Positions 22,764 through 37,400 of a stretch of DNA of 64,000 nucleotides are shown piece after piece. Origin of the DNA: Urechis unicinctus (taxonomy: Eukaryota > Annelida > Polychaeta > Xenopneusta > Urechidae); NCBI GenBank assembly GCA_034190875.2, contig CM067348.1:4553068-4617067 (forward strand), read 5' to 3'. Below the pieces are notes generated by a model. It saw nothing but the letters and a program-made list of their open reading frames with translations. It had not been told where the DNA came from and searched no databases. A program made the position numbers and the translations under genes. How positions within the stretch are numbered: the stretch's first letter is position 1; each line of letters starts with the position of its first letter.

Positions 22764-23256
22764 TGTTCTAGTGTTGTGCGCGATGTAGCGAACACTGGTG
22801 CGGTGAGCACAGGTTTGGTATAGCTACACAAGTGCTATTAGCGTTTCACTATGGCACAGGGTATAGTACTAAGCACAGTTCGTTGATGATTCGATGAGTG
22901 AGTTCTGAATGCTTAAATTAGCGACATATGAGCTCAAACAACGTTATTGTCACTGTTCATGTGTTTTGTTACCACTCGTTTGCCTGAACAATAGGTTTGC
23001 TGAACCACGCCACTGTTGAAGCAAAGGTCTCTATTATCGCTTACTGGGACGATCAGTCGTTCTCCTGAACTACTCCGCGGTTTCTAGCAAAGTTCTCTAT
23101 TATCGCCCGCGATTCGCTCATGTTTCTAGCCACTCTTGAGTTACAAGAGTCACTTAATCCTGTCGTTTACACTCGCTGCTGTTGGAAATTGATATTGGAG
23201 TGGGTGTTGACATTTAAATCGGCCTTTATAGGCTGATTTACCACTAGCTGCCACCA

Positions 23257-23369
23257 GAACAAACGACAGACTCACATGGCCAGCCAAACCAAAAGTGGTA
23301 TGTTTAATATCCGCTAGATGTCGGACATCGTGCATGATACATAGAGCTAGATATATGCATTATATCACA
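23257..23369 (-). repeat. 5' LTR (113 bp)
   Basis: Same length as the 3' LTR with eight substitutions and no indels. Flanked outside by GTTAC (23370-23374) and inside by the primer-binding site. Confidence 0.9.
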
Positions 23370-23445
23370 GTTACTTTGCTTAAGACCCGATGAATGCACA
23401 ACTTCATCTGCTTAATCTACCATGCTACTTTATGGAGATAGTTAG

Positions 23446-24710
23446 TCATGTTCCACAAAGCTGCGTCGATTCGTTATAGGTTATTTTTTTATAAGCACAG
23501 AATAACATTTCATGCTTAATGTATGATGCAAAGGTCAAATGCCTGGCTTGATTAAAGGAAAAACAGGCTGCTCTGAAGCGAGGAAATTACCTATTAGAAT
23601 GCTCTGGTGAATATCGTTCTCTTAGTATACAGCAAAGCGCACGTTGTAGTTAGGACATTTTTTGCGGGTTTGTATTCTCACTTTTAGCTTAATGAGCTTT
23701 CTTTTCGATCAGTTTGCGCAAGTATTATTGCCAGTTAATGTGTTCATGGTACCAATACCGTTCGAGGCTCATGGCAGTGTCCATCTTTGAACTTGGTGAT
23801 AAAGGCGATGCAAAACACTAATTCAATGGCATATGATCACATTTCTAGATGCTTCATTTCTGCTTTGACTTGTCGTTGATACGAATTGGCAACGCTTACA
23901 TATTATGGCTGTGGTCTCTACATGTGTGCTGGCAATATGCGCAACGTGACCAGTACACTAGACATGCCTTTGTATTCATCAGTCGCTTTGGCCAACAAAC
24001 CAATTGCAGGCTCACATAGAAAAATGATGAAAGTGAATTCGGTCTTTATTTTTCGACAAAATATGTACTTAAAGAATTAATGCATATAAACTCCCAAAGT
24101 ATTTGTTTAAGTTTACCAGCTGTTTTCACTCGTCTAGAAGTTGATTTTATTGTTGAACTTATAACTTAATTAGAATACATCGTGCGTATGCTTCTTTGTA
24201 CGATACTTTCTATGGCAGTATTGTCGTGCAATTAGTAGATGTATTAGTGATTACGATGTAAACGCATCTGTAAAGATAAGCTTCTCCGGACTCAGAACCG
24301 GCGCAGCCATGGCTATAACGAGATACATACAAATAGATGAGGCACAATAGATAAACATAAATAGCAGCCCTTATCGCTTTATAAATGCAATAAGTGAATT
24401 GCTCGATTTTCGAAAACGGTTATAGACTGCGGGTTGCAGTATGCTATATAAATCGGGACAGCTTCCAACGATCAGAGTTGGTGGATCACACAGATCATTA
24501 CCTATGTGACAGCCCGACCCGTGTTCCACATCTGATGCGTAATATGATACATTGATAGCGAATATCAAACGAACATTTTGGGACCCTTCAGAGCCTTTCC
24601 GTCGCATGACTTTCGTCCCAAGTCAGTTTATATATCTTAGGTTGATTTTCATTATAGGGTATCAGACCAATCATATCTGGCAATGTTTTAATTGATGCAT
24701 TTGACGCCGA
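23446..24710 (-). pseudogene. Unrecognised cysteine-rich gene family, copy B (best preserved)
   Basis: Product not recognised. Blocks in 5' to 3' order on the minus strand: MIGLIPY with KIYKLTWDESHAT (about 24680-24590), IFAINVSYYASDVEHG and CHIGNDLCDPP (about 24565-24475), YLYRCVYIVITNTSTN (about 24275-24215), LVCWPKRL..ACLVYWSRC and CAYCQHTCRD (about 23990-23900), GHCHEPRTVL (about 23785-23755), and a terminal exon 23572-23446. That last exon follows a good acceptor (cgcttcag) and reads AACFSFNQARHLTFASYI to ITYNESTQLCGT and TGA without a stop. One stop follows KIYKLTWD..ATERL, so either an exon edge or a frameshift lies there. Cysteine spacing and sequons suggest a secreted or surface protein. 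A signal-peptide-like frame at 26434-26207 could be its first exon. Confidence 0.5.
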
Positions 24711-24829
24711 ATGCTAATTAATGCAACGTGTAAACAGCGTCATTTAAGGCTGATCTATCTGCACACATTTAACCCGCCTTCGCTATGATGTAGTTGATTG
24801 GTATTTATAGAACAAAAAGCGTTGTGATC

Positions 24830-26206
24830 TAACGAGTTTTCGAACGGTTACATCACAATAGAGACCATAGAAGCGAGCCGTTTTTCCCCTCCCAGATTTT
24901 GTTGCCGTGACAACACATACATTAACGTGACTGTTCTACTCTGATACGTCGATGCAAAATGAATAGGCATGCCACGTTAATGTGCTGAGATTCTTTTAAT
25001 CATCCTGACTTGTAGCCAGTGCAGCCATTTTATAATACTTGTTGAGGCCTCTCTTTCATATAAGCTGCTACATGAAGCACTACAGCCTATGATGTGCCAG
25101 CGTTTTGGTGTAATATTGCAATAACGTTTTAGTCACAACATCGCATGTAATTACATTTATTATACAATCTTGAAATGTCACACAATTAATTGTATAATTG
25201 TCTTACCACAGATATGTCCTACATACATCATATCAAGCTATGTTTTAATAATAAGAACGTCAATGAAGCACATCGTATACTCGTTGTCAACAGATGTGCC
25301 TGTACAAAATGCATCGCCCCTTCAGAGACAACATGTCAGACTCGAACTGTATTATTATTTAATCCTCGTATCTTATATGCAGAATTATGCCGTTTCAAAA
25401 CACAAGCAGAATAACTACAAATTAAGATAGTTGATATCGACACAATTCAACGATCGACACTGGACATAGCTACCACTGTTTCTACAACATATGATTATAT
25501 TTGCAAATGAAAATTATTAACCACGTAACAAAGTAGGCGCCAGCAAATGCGAATTAGGCAAAACGAGGTTTCATCACTGCGAAGACGAATAATCAATTAA
25601 TTGTTTTGCGATATGGTTTCGGAATAGAGCAGATCTGGCTTGTTATGACTTGCATCTTTCGTGAGGTTCGAAAATGGACCTGCAAAGCTTATTTGATGGA
25701 GATCTGCAGAAAGTACTTAACGTTGCAGGTTGTGGGAATCGGGTAAAACTGTCGGTATTACTGTTCATGCTGCTTCTGTTCAAAGTGCGGAGGAAGTCGT
25801 TGATTGCATGAATAAATTAGCCAGATTTCCCATCCCTCGATCTTTGTTTTGCAATAGTTTTTGTCACAACAGACGTCAAAATATACTGTCGTGGTTTTAT
25901 ACCGAGCACCAGTTAATCTTCGCTCGCTGCAACTGCAACTGTGGCTCGTCAACAGTCTACCGATCAGCTTATTTTAACTTCTAGGAAAATTACAATTAAT
26001 AACACCACATGGCATATCGATTTGACCTCACTTAAGGTATTCATAAGCGAACCAGATCAGTGTTCCTAAATAAACATTATGTAACATAAGAGAAATATCA
26101 TCCTACGCGTCCAGTACGGATTTCACCATATCAGCAGTATCAGTGGAGGAACTCTAACTGAATGGATATAATTATTCCCTCACACTGATTATTGATTACC
26201 ATATTG
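24830..26206. other. Non-coding stretch between family blocks
   Basis: No gene is supported. An unplaced 45-codon frame (MDLQSLFDGDLQ, at 25675, plus) ends in a hydrophobic tail and is probably chance. Confidence 0.35.
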
Positions 26207-26434
26207 TTAATTGACCGCATTGTTAATTGTACACATTATCCAACAATTAATCAAACGAATCGGATAGTTCACGAAAGAGGCATTAGGCCTACGTGTAATC
26301 TCGTGGCTGTTGCCGCGTTGCATGGTCTTGCAATGGTTCCACTGGAAAACTTTGTAATAGCTTAATATCTGCGTATCGTGGCACAAAGCCAGCAGCACCA
26401 CCCAAACAAATATATGTCTCACCTCCAGCTGCAC
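26207..26434 (-). CDS. Candidate secreted peptide or signal exon (unrecognised)
   Basis: A 75-residue frame starting [18 protein letters not shown] has the charged start, hydrophobic core and small-residue end of a signal peptide, followed by a polar stretch with three more cysteines and a sequon (NAS). It lies 50 bases from an (AT)n array and about 1.7 kb upstream (minus strand) of copy B of the repeated family, the position where a first exon would be expected. Homology to the signal-like frames at 39828 and 32711 is weak. A GTGAGA right after the first codons could instead be a donor for a different upstream frame. Chance frames of this size are common in the window. Confidence 0.25.
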   Translation of the reverse strand: MQLEVRHIFVWVVLLALCHDTQILSYYKVFQWNHCKTMQRGNSHEITRRPNASFVNYPIRLINCWIMCTINNAVN

Positions 26435-26480
26435 AACAGATAATTGTCGGTACCCATTTAATATCTTATTCGATAGGAAA

Positions 26481-28399
<1,919 letters not shown>

Positions 28400-29210
28400 T
28401 GTCTGCAGTACAGTGCCATGCAAATTATGACCCAATATCTGTATATGTCTCTACATGCGTGCTGGCAATTTGCGCAGCAGAACTGCAGGTCGCTGTAAAC
28501 TAGCTCTGCCGATGTCTTCCTCAGACATGTGTGATATCGGATGGCACATATAACATGACTTTAAGGTCGCACATGTTGACCGCTCTGCGGAAACAAATCC
28601 ATGTCAAACTGTCCCGAAATATGTGTGTGTGATGTTATCAGCTGTTTGCACCTGCCTGGATGTTTATTTGACAGATTAATTGTGCGGCGGTTATAAAATA
28701 CACTGTGCATATTCTACTTTCCATTGACTATTGTCGTACGATTAGTAGTTGTGTCACTGATTAAGATTTAACCGCATTTGTAACGATAAGTTTTGCTGAA
28801 CTCAGCCATTGCCATTATAAGTTACATAAAAGTAGATGATGCATCATGGAAGTACCTTTTGTACCCCCCTTTTCGCTCTATTGATGTAATCAATGAATTT
28901 ATCGATCTCCGACTATGGCTATGGGCTACGGCTTACAAGGTGTTACATTAATCCGGTTAATTGCCTACGGACGGATGCGTTGGATCACAGTGATCATTAC
29001 CTATGTGACAGGCCGACATATTCACTTCACCTTGACGTTCTGTGATAAATGGACTGTGATTATCAAATGAGCTTTATGAGATCCTCTAAAGCTTTCTGTC
29101 GACTGGCTTTCGGCCCAATGTGGTTTATGTATTGTGGCGTGACATTATTTGTGGGGGAAACGAGCATCAGACCGAATTTATCTAACTGAACTCGCAACCG
29201 AAAGAGCATT
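28400..29210 (-). pseudogene. Unrecognised cysteine-rich gene family, copy C (decayed)
   Basis: Third copy. The minus strand has LDKFGLMLV (about 29190), a frame reading HLIITVHLSQNV (about 29065), ACHIGNDHCDP (about 29005), YRYKCG..TTTNRTTI (about 28790-28735), and an open stretch containing ICAIRYHTC, VYSDLQFCCANCQHAC and RDIYRYW (about 28555-28420). Matching frames in copies A and B make these homologous. The KIYKLTWD block has diverged (QYINHIGPKAS). Stops occur between and inside some blocks, so the copy is decayed or its exon limits are unclear. The candidate first exon for this copy is at 32711. Confidence 0.45.
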
Positions 29211-29399
29211 ACCAGGGCAACGTTGCGCATACTTACGTTGTTTGCTATGTTAAAAAATTCTCATACATTTCCCAGCATAAATTAATTGATGCTTTGGTGC
29301 CTGTGTGTTTTGGTTTGTGCGAATGGGAACGACAGGCAGTTTTTGATCTATGAAAAATTGAATGCTACATTCACCAGCCTTTACTATTCAATTAATGGA

Positions 29400-32300
29400 A
29401 CTAGAGGAGAAAAGACAAATAAAATACTGCTAGGTGTATGACGCCTAGTGTATAGGACATAAACCATATGCATAATACTATCACCTGGAAACTGCGTGAT
29501 AAATATAATGCGCCATGATGATGTGCGTGCAAAATATATGACACATCATGCCAGGGATGTCGCTCATAACATCCTATTATGCAATGGTTTATCATCGCAG
29601 CCGACGTCAAATGTGCTCGTACCGATACACTTAAGATGACGTTTTCTTTTTTGAAAAGCGGTTGCTCCCCCTCCCTAACGAGACAGAACGGCGTCGTGCC
29701 GCCACCATGAAGGCATTTTCGTGTAAGCATTTATTTCGTATACTGTGTTAGTTATTGGTGTGCTTCCTCGCGATGAAGGCGCACTATGCGAATTAGGAGC
29801 ACGTAATCATTACATTAACGATAACAGTTTAATGGCACAGTGCTAAGCTAAAGCTAATATGTTGATAACCCAAATGCAAAGCATTGCATGCTAGGCTATG
29901 ACAATGTCATTCACTGTATGGGCGATATATGTCAATTCTCAGCCTCCACCTTTTCGCAACATGTGAATTGATCTTGACGTAGGTGGCTACTAGCATTTTC
30001 TATGTACCCTAATTGAATTACACCAATGTCGGCAAGAAAATATACTTGTTAAATAGGTCGTCAGGTGAGCAAACGTTGCTAGATGGCTGTGCACTTTGAC
30101 TGAATAGGCACACTGCATTACAAATACTGGAATAATGAGCGCTAGGAATTGTCGTCTGTTACATCAACTGCAACCGACCTAAATGTAAACATATGTCAAT
30201 ATTTTTTGCTTTAATACATCGACTCGCTCTATGTTGCTTTTAGCTTCTTGCTTTAGGTTCGAATGAGTAGCTTAACGTGCGCAACATGGCCGGACATAAT
30301 TCTGTAGCAGGCGGGTGATCCTGAGTATTGGATGTATTATTCCTGTCATCCAGAAGCATCCGAAACAACTGGATCAACCATCTGAACCTAATCATACGCT
30401 GCAAGCATACATTTTTATGAACTGCTTCTTATGCACTGTGCTAATATACTGCGTTATTTCTGATGTACGACACATCTTTGCTCTAGTTTACGATCAAATC
30501 ATATGTCACAAACTCCTCTTGTATGACCATCACCTAGCTATTTCAATGAGAGGCACTGCTCTGTCGTGCTTGCCATAATACCTAATAGAATAGTGCAGTT
30601 TTGGGTCTTATACACCTAAAGCCAATGTATTTGCTATTTTTCCGACTGTTGTAAGTTGATATTTGGTTACAGGCATTCAGTTGTGATATGATTACCTTTG
30701 GACATCGGCTTCAAACTTTTCGGACATGCTGCCCGGTCCATTGCGTCTTATCTATTTCAAGCAACTGTGGGACATCCATCTATGCTGTCTCTGTTATATA
30801 TCATTCACAACCCTTCTAATACTTTATCTGGGACTGAAGTATATACACATTGACCCATAATTATATAACACATTTTCGAGGCAAACACTCATCTTTTGCT
30901 CCATGAATTTATTCACAAAGGCAAAGTTACATTAAGATTTCTTTTGCCGGCTTGATGAATGCAGTTGAATTGCTACCCTCGTGACACTATGCTCTTGAAC
31001 TGTAGTTGGCGGTGATAGCAGCGTCTCAGACCGATCGACCGTTTACAAATCATTTAATGCCTTTTTGAGCACTCTCAAAGGCAAGTCATGAAGTCTAATA
31101 TTTTAATATAACCATTTGTATTTTTATGAAGCACGTGTTCATTGAGACTGACTCCGAAAGTCATCAATGGTGTATGCTGATCTCGCCATCTGCGTGAAGT
31201 CGTGCGTCTGCTGTTGTGCAACTCCTGATATAACAACAAAACGCGGTTAGTTTTGTCAAGTAACCTATATTCGTGTGAATGTGCTGTTGAGCATCAGCTT
31301 GACCTTAACTCAGTATGCAAGGGCACAGGGTGGGCCAACCGCCAATTAGCGCGTAATATTTGTGCATAAAAAACGGTCATGATGTCAGGATACTGCGGCA
31401 GAACATAAGGTAATAAGTAATCATATGCCTGTATGACATAAATAACAGTCCGCAATGAGTCATGGTGTATACGGATTGGCCAATATACCGACCTAAATGA
31501 GAGATTGAGACACAGCATTTGCTAAGGATTGAGCCAACGTCTAACAGATCATTCATTTTATGCAGCCCCGGTTTTGTGTGCATTCGCGCTTTTATCAGCG
31601 ACCATGCGTTGACTCACCACAACCCTTCGGACCCAGACACTTATTTTTGAAAACTGCTTACTTTCATCCTTCTTTGTCGACGGAATCATTTATCACGTCC
31701 TCTCGTCGGTTATTATGCACAAGAGAGCTCGATCAAGTTCAAGTGAATAGATTAGGACTCAACTGTTTCTTTTCGTGTTATCAGGCCATCGTTAAAAATT
31801 CAGTGCAGGTCACGAAATTAAATATGTTTTGAATGTTCATTTGATAAGTATAAATGTGCAACATATTACAAGTATATTCACCTTCGCGCCATCACCAAAT
31901 AACGGAAGGGACCATCGTAGACATCCGCGGAAGTAATTGCAATAACAATGAGTGTAGTCACACAGCTTATCAGACTTACCAGAGTATAGATCTAGTTTTA
32001 TTCAATACTCTGCCGTTACTCGCTGCCAAACACGAATTTTTTATCAGGGGGGCATATTTTGCTATGAGTGCCGTTTTTCGTCAGTAACCACAATGCGACT
32101 GACCATTTGGAAACGTTATTTAAGGCTGATATTTTTTTATATATAGGCATTGTTTATTTGTTTGGTCTCCCTGTTCACACATGGTATAACGCATAGACTC
32201 TATAAGGATTTGGAAAGGGAACTGTTTCAATAGACAAACAACAGCTTATGCAGCTTGGCGATTTCCTGTAGCCTAATAGGCATAGTCGCGGAAGCTGTCT

Positions 32301-32571
32301 TGCAACCTCTTGAGACTACCGAAGCACGAAAAATTGACAGGGTAACTAATGGGCTATTGTGGTGTTGCATATAAATTATCAATAATATAGACATTTTATG
32401 CGTTTATCTTGTTGAACCTAATACGTTGAGATGCGCCATAAGAGTAATATCTTTAGAACGAATGCATTTGGTCCCGTACCTTAAGAATAGCTATGATTGT
32501 AAAATTCATGTTGCTTTTGACGATTATGTTACTTGTGGTGATAAACGCGAGGGAGTGGTCATAATTGTCAT
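29400..32571. other. Repeated-unit spacer, no supported gene
   Basis: 30260-30370 resembles 34925-35050 on the minus strand, where both give a frame with RLL or MLL, a sequon (NNTS/NNAS) and DHP, so another decayed exon of the family may sit here. 29950-30030 resembles 19480-19550. No complete gene is visible. Confidence 0.4.
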
Positions 32572-32711
32572 AATAACTAGCAGCAGAGAAAAGAAATGCG
32601 AATCCCTGTCATCGTGATGTATGGTTTCCATCAATATCATGGACAGTTGGCAATAGTTCGTTACCGCAAATGAAAGCGGCATCAATTGATGAGTTTGATA
32701 GTTCGGTGCAT
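32572..32711 (-). pseudogene. Signal-peptide exon homologue (copy C side), frameshifted
   Basis: Homologous to the small secreted frame at 39828-39691. From ATG 32711 a one-base deletion near codon 9 breaks the frame, after which LMPLSFAVTNYC and MILMETIHH align without gaps with the other copy. A TATA-like site (32826-32821) keeps the same 115-base distance to the ATG in both copies. Confidence 0.45.
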
Positions 32712-32820
32712 AGTATGGCATATCGATTAATTTTACAATGAACCTTGAAGCAGCTCCATGTATCCGCATTCATCCAGCCATTAATGCCACAACAGCGTAA
32801 TACAATGTACACTTTAGAAG

Positions 32821-32826
32821 CTTATA
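32821..32826 (-). promoter_or_regulatory. TATA-like site conserved between copies
   Basis: Minus-strand CCCCTATAAGC, 115 bases upstream of ATG 32711, identical in core and spacing to 39943-39938. Confidence 0.35.
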
Positions 32827-32886
32827 GGGGTATGATCATGTAATTCCGATAGAGGTAATTGGTATTTTCACCTACATATATTCTCG

Positions 32887-33107
<221 letters not shown>

Positions 33108-34289
33108 TACGAATGCGACCATTTTGGACATGTAGCAAAAAACCAACCATTTTGGGACATTGGAGGCGACAAAACATATAGTCAATATGACGATTATTTC
33201 TTGTTTTCTGCTGGTCATACGGTAACATGTTTCGGTTTCGTAAACTTATCTTGGATTTGCATTGTTTTATTAAACTTATATATTTTGTGTACCAAAAAAC
33301 TGCTATTTTGGCACATAACAGAAACCCATCTTCTTTCCGTCATAATGGTCGTAAAGCTTTCCATGTCACTGTAAAACCATAATAACTACAGCAAGTTGCG
33401 TTGCACTTCGCCTGAAGAAATACTAACTGAGTATTGATATATGCATATGTTTGTTAGTGCAAGTCTTCGGACCAGTGGATCGTATTCCATTCCCATCGTA
33501 TCACTTGATCAAATACAGTTGTCATAATGGATTCCGTGGCTGGGAGCTTTGCATTTATCCAGTGATAAATAAATAAAATAAGTGGTAATAAATAAGTCGG
33601 TATATTGTCAAATACCAATCCCATGGCCTTCATCGCTGTCTCACATGTCGTTGCTTATTGAGTTAATTTGGTATGTATTGCTCATGTCGCTGTGTTATTT
33701 ATTTTAGTACTTCACTGGACGTCCTAGTGCCTTTTGCCTCCATGCTGCTTAATCATACGGTCATGATGAATTACCAACCTGATGGTTGTCATGGAATCTG
33801 CACCTTAGACGCATTAGCTTGATATTGACATTGATGTTATGTCCATTTTCGCCTCCTCAAAGTGATCAATCGCTGTTCCAAGGCACGGCGTTTCTCCATT
33901 AGTCGCATAGCAGTTGCAGAACGCATAACTTTCAGTTTAACATTGCGTTGAAACAATGCATTGATATGTGATATATATTTGTTTGGAGATTTTTCGTCAT
34001 AAACAGAATCGTTGTCGTAGTCTACGTGAATATATATTGTGATAACTATGCTTCCAATCGTCAATTGGAAAGCCACTACTGTTCAACTGATACTGATAGC
34101 CAGGCCGTTGACATTTGGGCCCAAAACCGACCCCACGACGCCTTGTGCATGATTATCCTGCCTTTGACCTTCCATCCATGTAATGATAATGTTAATTGTC
34201 CGATGTCGCACTGTTTTTCTAAGGTGTTTTATTGTCTCGCTAGTCGTTTCGACAATCTTTTTATAATTTTGATTGCCAAATTTCATAAC
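33108..34289. other. Spacer, no supported gene
   Basis: Nothing coding recognised. Short open frames here lack motifs. Confidence 0.35.
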
Positions 34290-34440
34290 AGGTTCGTATT
34301 GGGCGACATTGGATTTGTAGAAACCTTGTAGCGAAGGAATATCTTCCTAATTCAGTTTATATGTCTTGACCTTAGTTATTAGGGGCACCAGCTTCAATCC
34401 AAACATACCAAACGGGACTCGCAGCACACATGGGAATAAG
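34290..34440 (-). pseudogene. Unrecognised cysteine-rich gene family, copy D fragment
   Basis: Minus-strand MFGLKLVPLITKVKTYKLN aligns with the DKFGLML..KIYKLTWD block of the other copies and then meets a TAG. Only this block was found with confidence, so D is either heavily decayed or incompletely traced. The frame at 39828 may be its first exon. Confidence 0.35.
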
Positions 34441-37400
34441 CAAGCGATGTTTTTTTTACGTTTGGGCTATTTATGCCTGTCAGGTGTTACCAATACTAAG
34501 CAATGTAGCGTATCGTAGAGTTTCAGTAGCAAGACGTGAAGCAGAAAGGAGGCCATTATCGAGACAAATCGCCTTTGCCACTCTTAATATATGATGTATC
34601 AAAATCATGTCAATTTAATTGTGTTATGATGACTTTGTTATAAGAGTTTTGCACGTGATAGGTATATTGTCAACTTAATGAACCAAACATAAATCTGTTC
34701 GTTGTGAGCTTAATATAAGAACATGAAAATATTATGCCTCACGAAAGCAGGATGTCTACTGGTGAACGTTCGTGAACCTTTGTGCAAAGTAACAAATTAC
34801 TGATGACTACACCTTGCCGGCTTGAAATTGTGACACCCAAGTGACGTATGTTTTAAGAAATTAACTTACCGCTGTCGAAAACAGGATATAACTCGTTATA
34901 TTATGCGTGTATACATTGCTATAACCAGCTTAACAAGCGCCACATGGTCGTACCTACTTGTGCCGCTAGTTACATTAACATTGATTACTGGTCATCGGGT
35001 GATCCCAAATTCTGGACGCATTATTCGTGCTACCTGGCAACAAACGAAACGTTACGTTAAATAACGCACAATCTGTACCAATTCGCATGCTGCACATATC
35101 CCATGGGTGTACATATACATAAAATGATTCTGTTCTATCGTAATTCCATTCATCAATACTTTATTTCCGTGAATGCTAAAATTCTTGACATGGCGTCACA
35201 GGTGTGACCTATATTTCAGGATCGAATGAAATGTCATTCATCTAATTTCAAGAAGCTCCTATATCAAGCAAATGCTATCACTCACTGTTATAACGGTTTG
35301 ATATTGAATTTTAATCAAATTAAAAGACATGTTAACAACTTGTTCGTAAAACAGCGTTTCGCACATGATTACCGTTCGCCCAAAATCAGCTGTTGATACT
35401 TCCCCTGGCAAAAGCTCTCCATAGAATTACTACATCTCGGCATCGTTTTTTTGTGCAATTGTACACCCCTCATCCTAGCCGCATGGCCCCATTCACTTGA
35501 GCTGATAAGAATAAGTCGTTATAAGATTTCCCACCATTAGTCAACTAGCGATATAATCTGGTAGAAATCGTGCATAAATAACCAATGGGGAGATTTGTTG
35601 GGTTTTTTGGAGGTCCAAGCAAACGTAAATATGGTCCATGATTCCAATGCTTGAAAGCCGTAACATCCCCAAGTTGTATTTTTTTGAAAGGCAATAGTAT
35701 TAGCCTATGCTTTCGCAACCATAATATGCACAACAATTTTGCTACGCAGGAATGTTTAGGATCGATAGTGCATTTGTCATGTTAGCAGCATTGTATATCT
35801 ATATTATGTGCGTTCACTACTTGGTTTAACCTTTTAGCATATTCCTGACGACAAGGAACTGTTAATTGTACTTCTCATGCACGAAATGGGAACACAGACC
35901 CGTCTGTTCTCTTTGCTCCAAGAATACTTGTCCGACAGATGCCTTTCATCTGTTTTCAGGAAAGCACGTATGCTTTATAATAAGAGTCAATGGGTCTTGT
36001 ATAATGTCCAAGTATCTTGACTTTGCTCTCTATCAAGCGCAAGGAGATATATTAGAGTACCTCGAGGTCCATAGGTGTCTGGTGAAACAAACTATTTAAC
36101 CGATGGGCCTACATTGCGTTGTGAGCTCAGAAATGATAATGCTCACATCAAGTCGACTGTTATCGGCGGCCTCAATTAAACTCAAGCCCGGCTACTGTAC
36201 GATTGCTGCCGATTTATCATTTGTGTTGGTCAAGATATAACCGTTGTCTGTTTTCTCTTGCCGCGGTCGCATGGGCTAGTCAGCTTTGATGATTATGGTG
36301 CAGTTTTCTTTGCCTCAAAGAACTAGATACATTTACTTTCGCGTGACGGATTTACGTTTTAGGAATCGTTACTAGGTTGCACTATTTCATGCTGAACGTC
36401 ATTTCTGGTCCGGAGGCTATGCTCTTTATTGAGTCATTCCCGTATTGCCACGCTCGGTGATAGCATGTTTCTGGGTCTCAATATAAGTTAACACTCATAT
36501 GACACACATACCCAGAGAACACACCAACGGTCGCGGTCTAGCATTTTCGTTTTCTACATAAAGTAGTTTCCGGTAGAAAATGACTTTATTCATATACATG
36601 AAACTAACCTCATCTAGGATTATTTCAATCTATATGTGTGACCTAAATCGCCATCTCAACTTTTTTGTTACTTTGTGATTAACGTTATATCAAATTCTAA
36701 TTGCAAACCAGATATGTCAAGTGGGTATCATTTGTGATGTTTGCCAAGCTACAGCTCTACACTCAGCGTGTTGCTTACCGCTAGATGTAACAAATCATTT
36801 CACTGGTGTACGATCAATGTAATGCACTTGAACCTTTAACGATTGTAATGTGGCGAAGTCATGACGTCTGTTTTGTTCCTCTGCGGTTAAGTGGCGGCCT
36901 AGCAAGGTACTAACGGAACCTCTACCACACAACGACAATTTTGTACATCGGTTTCGTCATTGGATAGCGAGAATACCTCAATGTACGTTCGCGCCGCGAT
37001 AATGGTGTGCAATTTGGATGCGCTTATGAGGCTCCTTCTCTTCATTTAATGATCATTCCCGTATTTTACACAACCAGGGTCAACAGAAGACCTCAATGGA
37101 TAGCTATAAGCTTTGTGTTGAGCATTTTCGCATTCAACAATGCCACTCCACTACCTTATGTACTCAAGCCGAAAATAGTCGGATTGTTTTGCAAACATGA
37201 TATGACAGATAAAAAAACATTTTACGACGACTGGAGTACGTTTGTAAATAATGCAAGGGTTTCCTTCATAGCTTTCAATACGAGGCGCTGTGCTATCGCG
37301 CACTGTCTGCAAGATATATTCTGCGACAAATTGCAGTGCTTAATTGAAGTGCCAAATGTGCCTACATACTTCTTGCACCTGTTTGTGTACCATACTTCAA

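Larger units (their letters stand above)
19576..23369 (-). mobile_element. Ty3/gypsy LTR retrotransposon, defective
   Basis: A 3.79-kb insertion on the minus strand with 113-bp LTRs, a 5-bp target duplication, a polypurine tract (agaaaaggggga, ending at 19689) directly before the 3' LTR, and a primer-binding site starting TGGTGGCAGC directly after the 5' LTR. Order gag, protease, reverse transcriptase, integrase marks Ty3/gypsy. RNase H and the integrase N-terminus are deleted, and several frames are broken. Confidence 0.9.
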
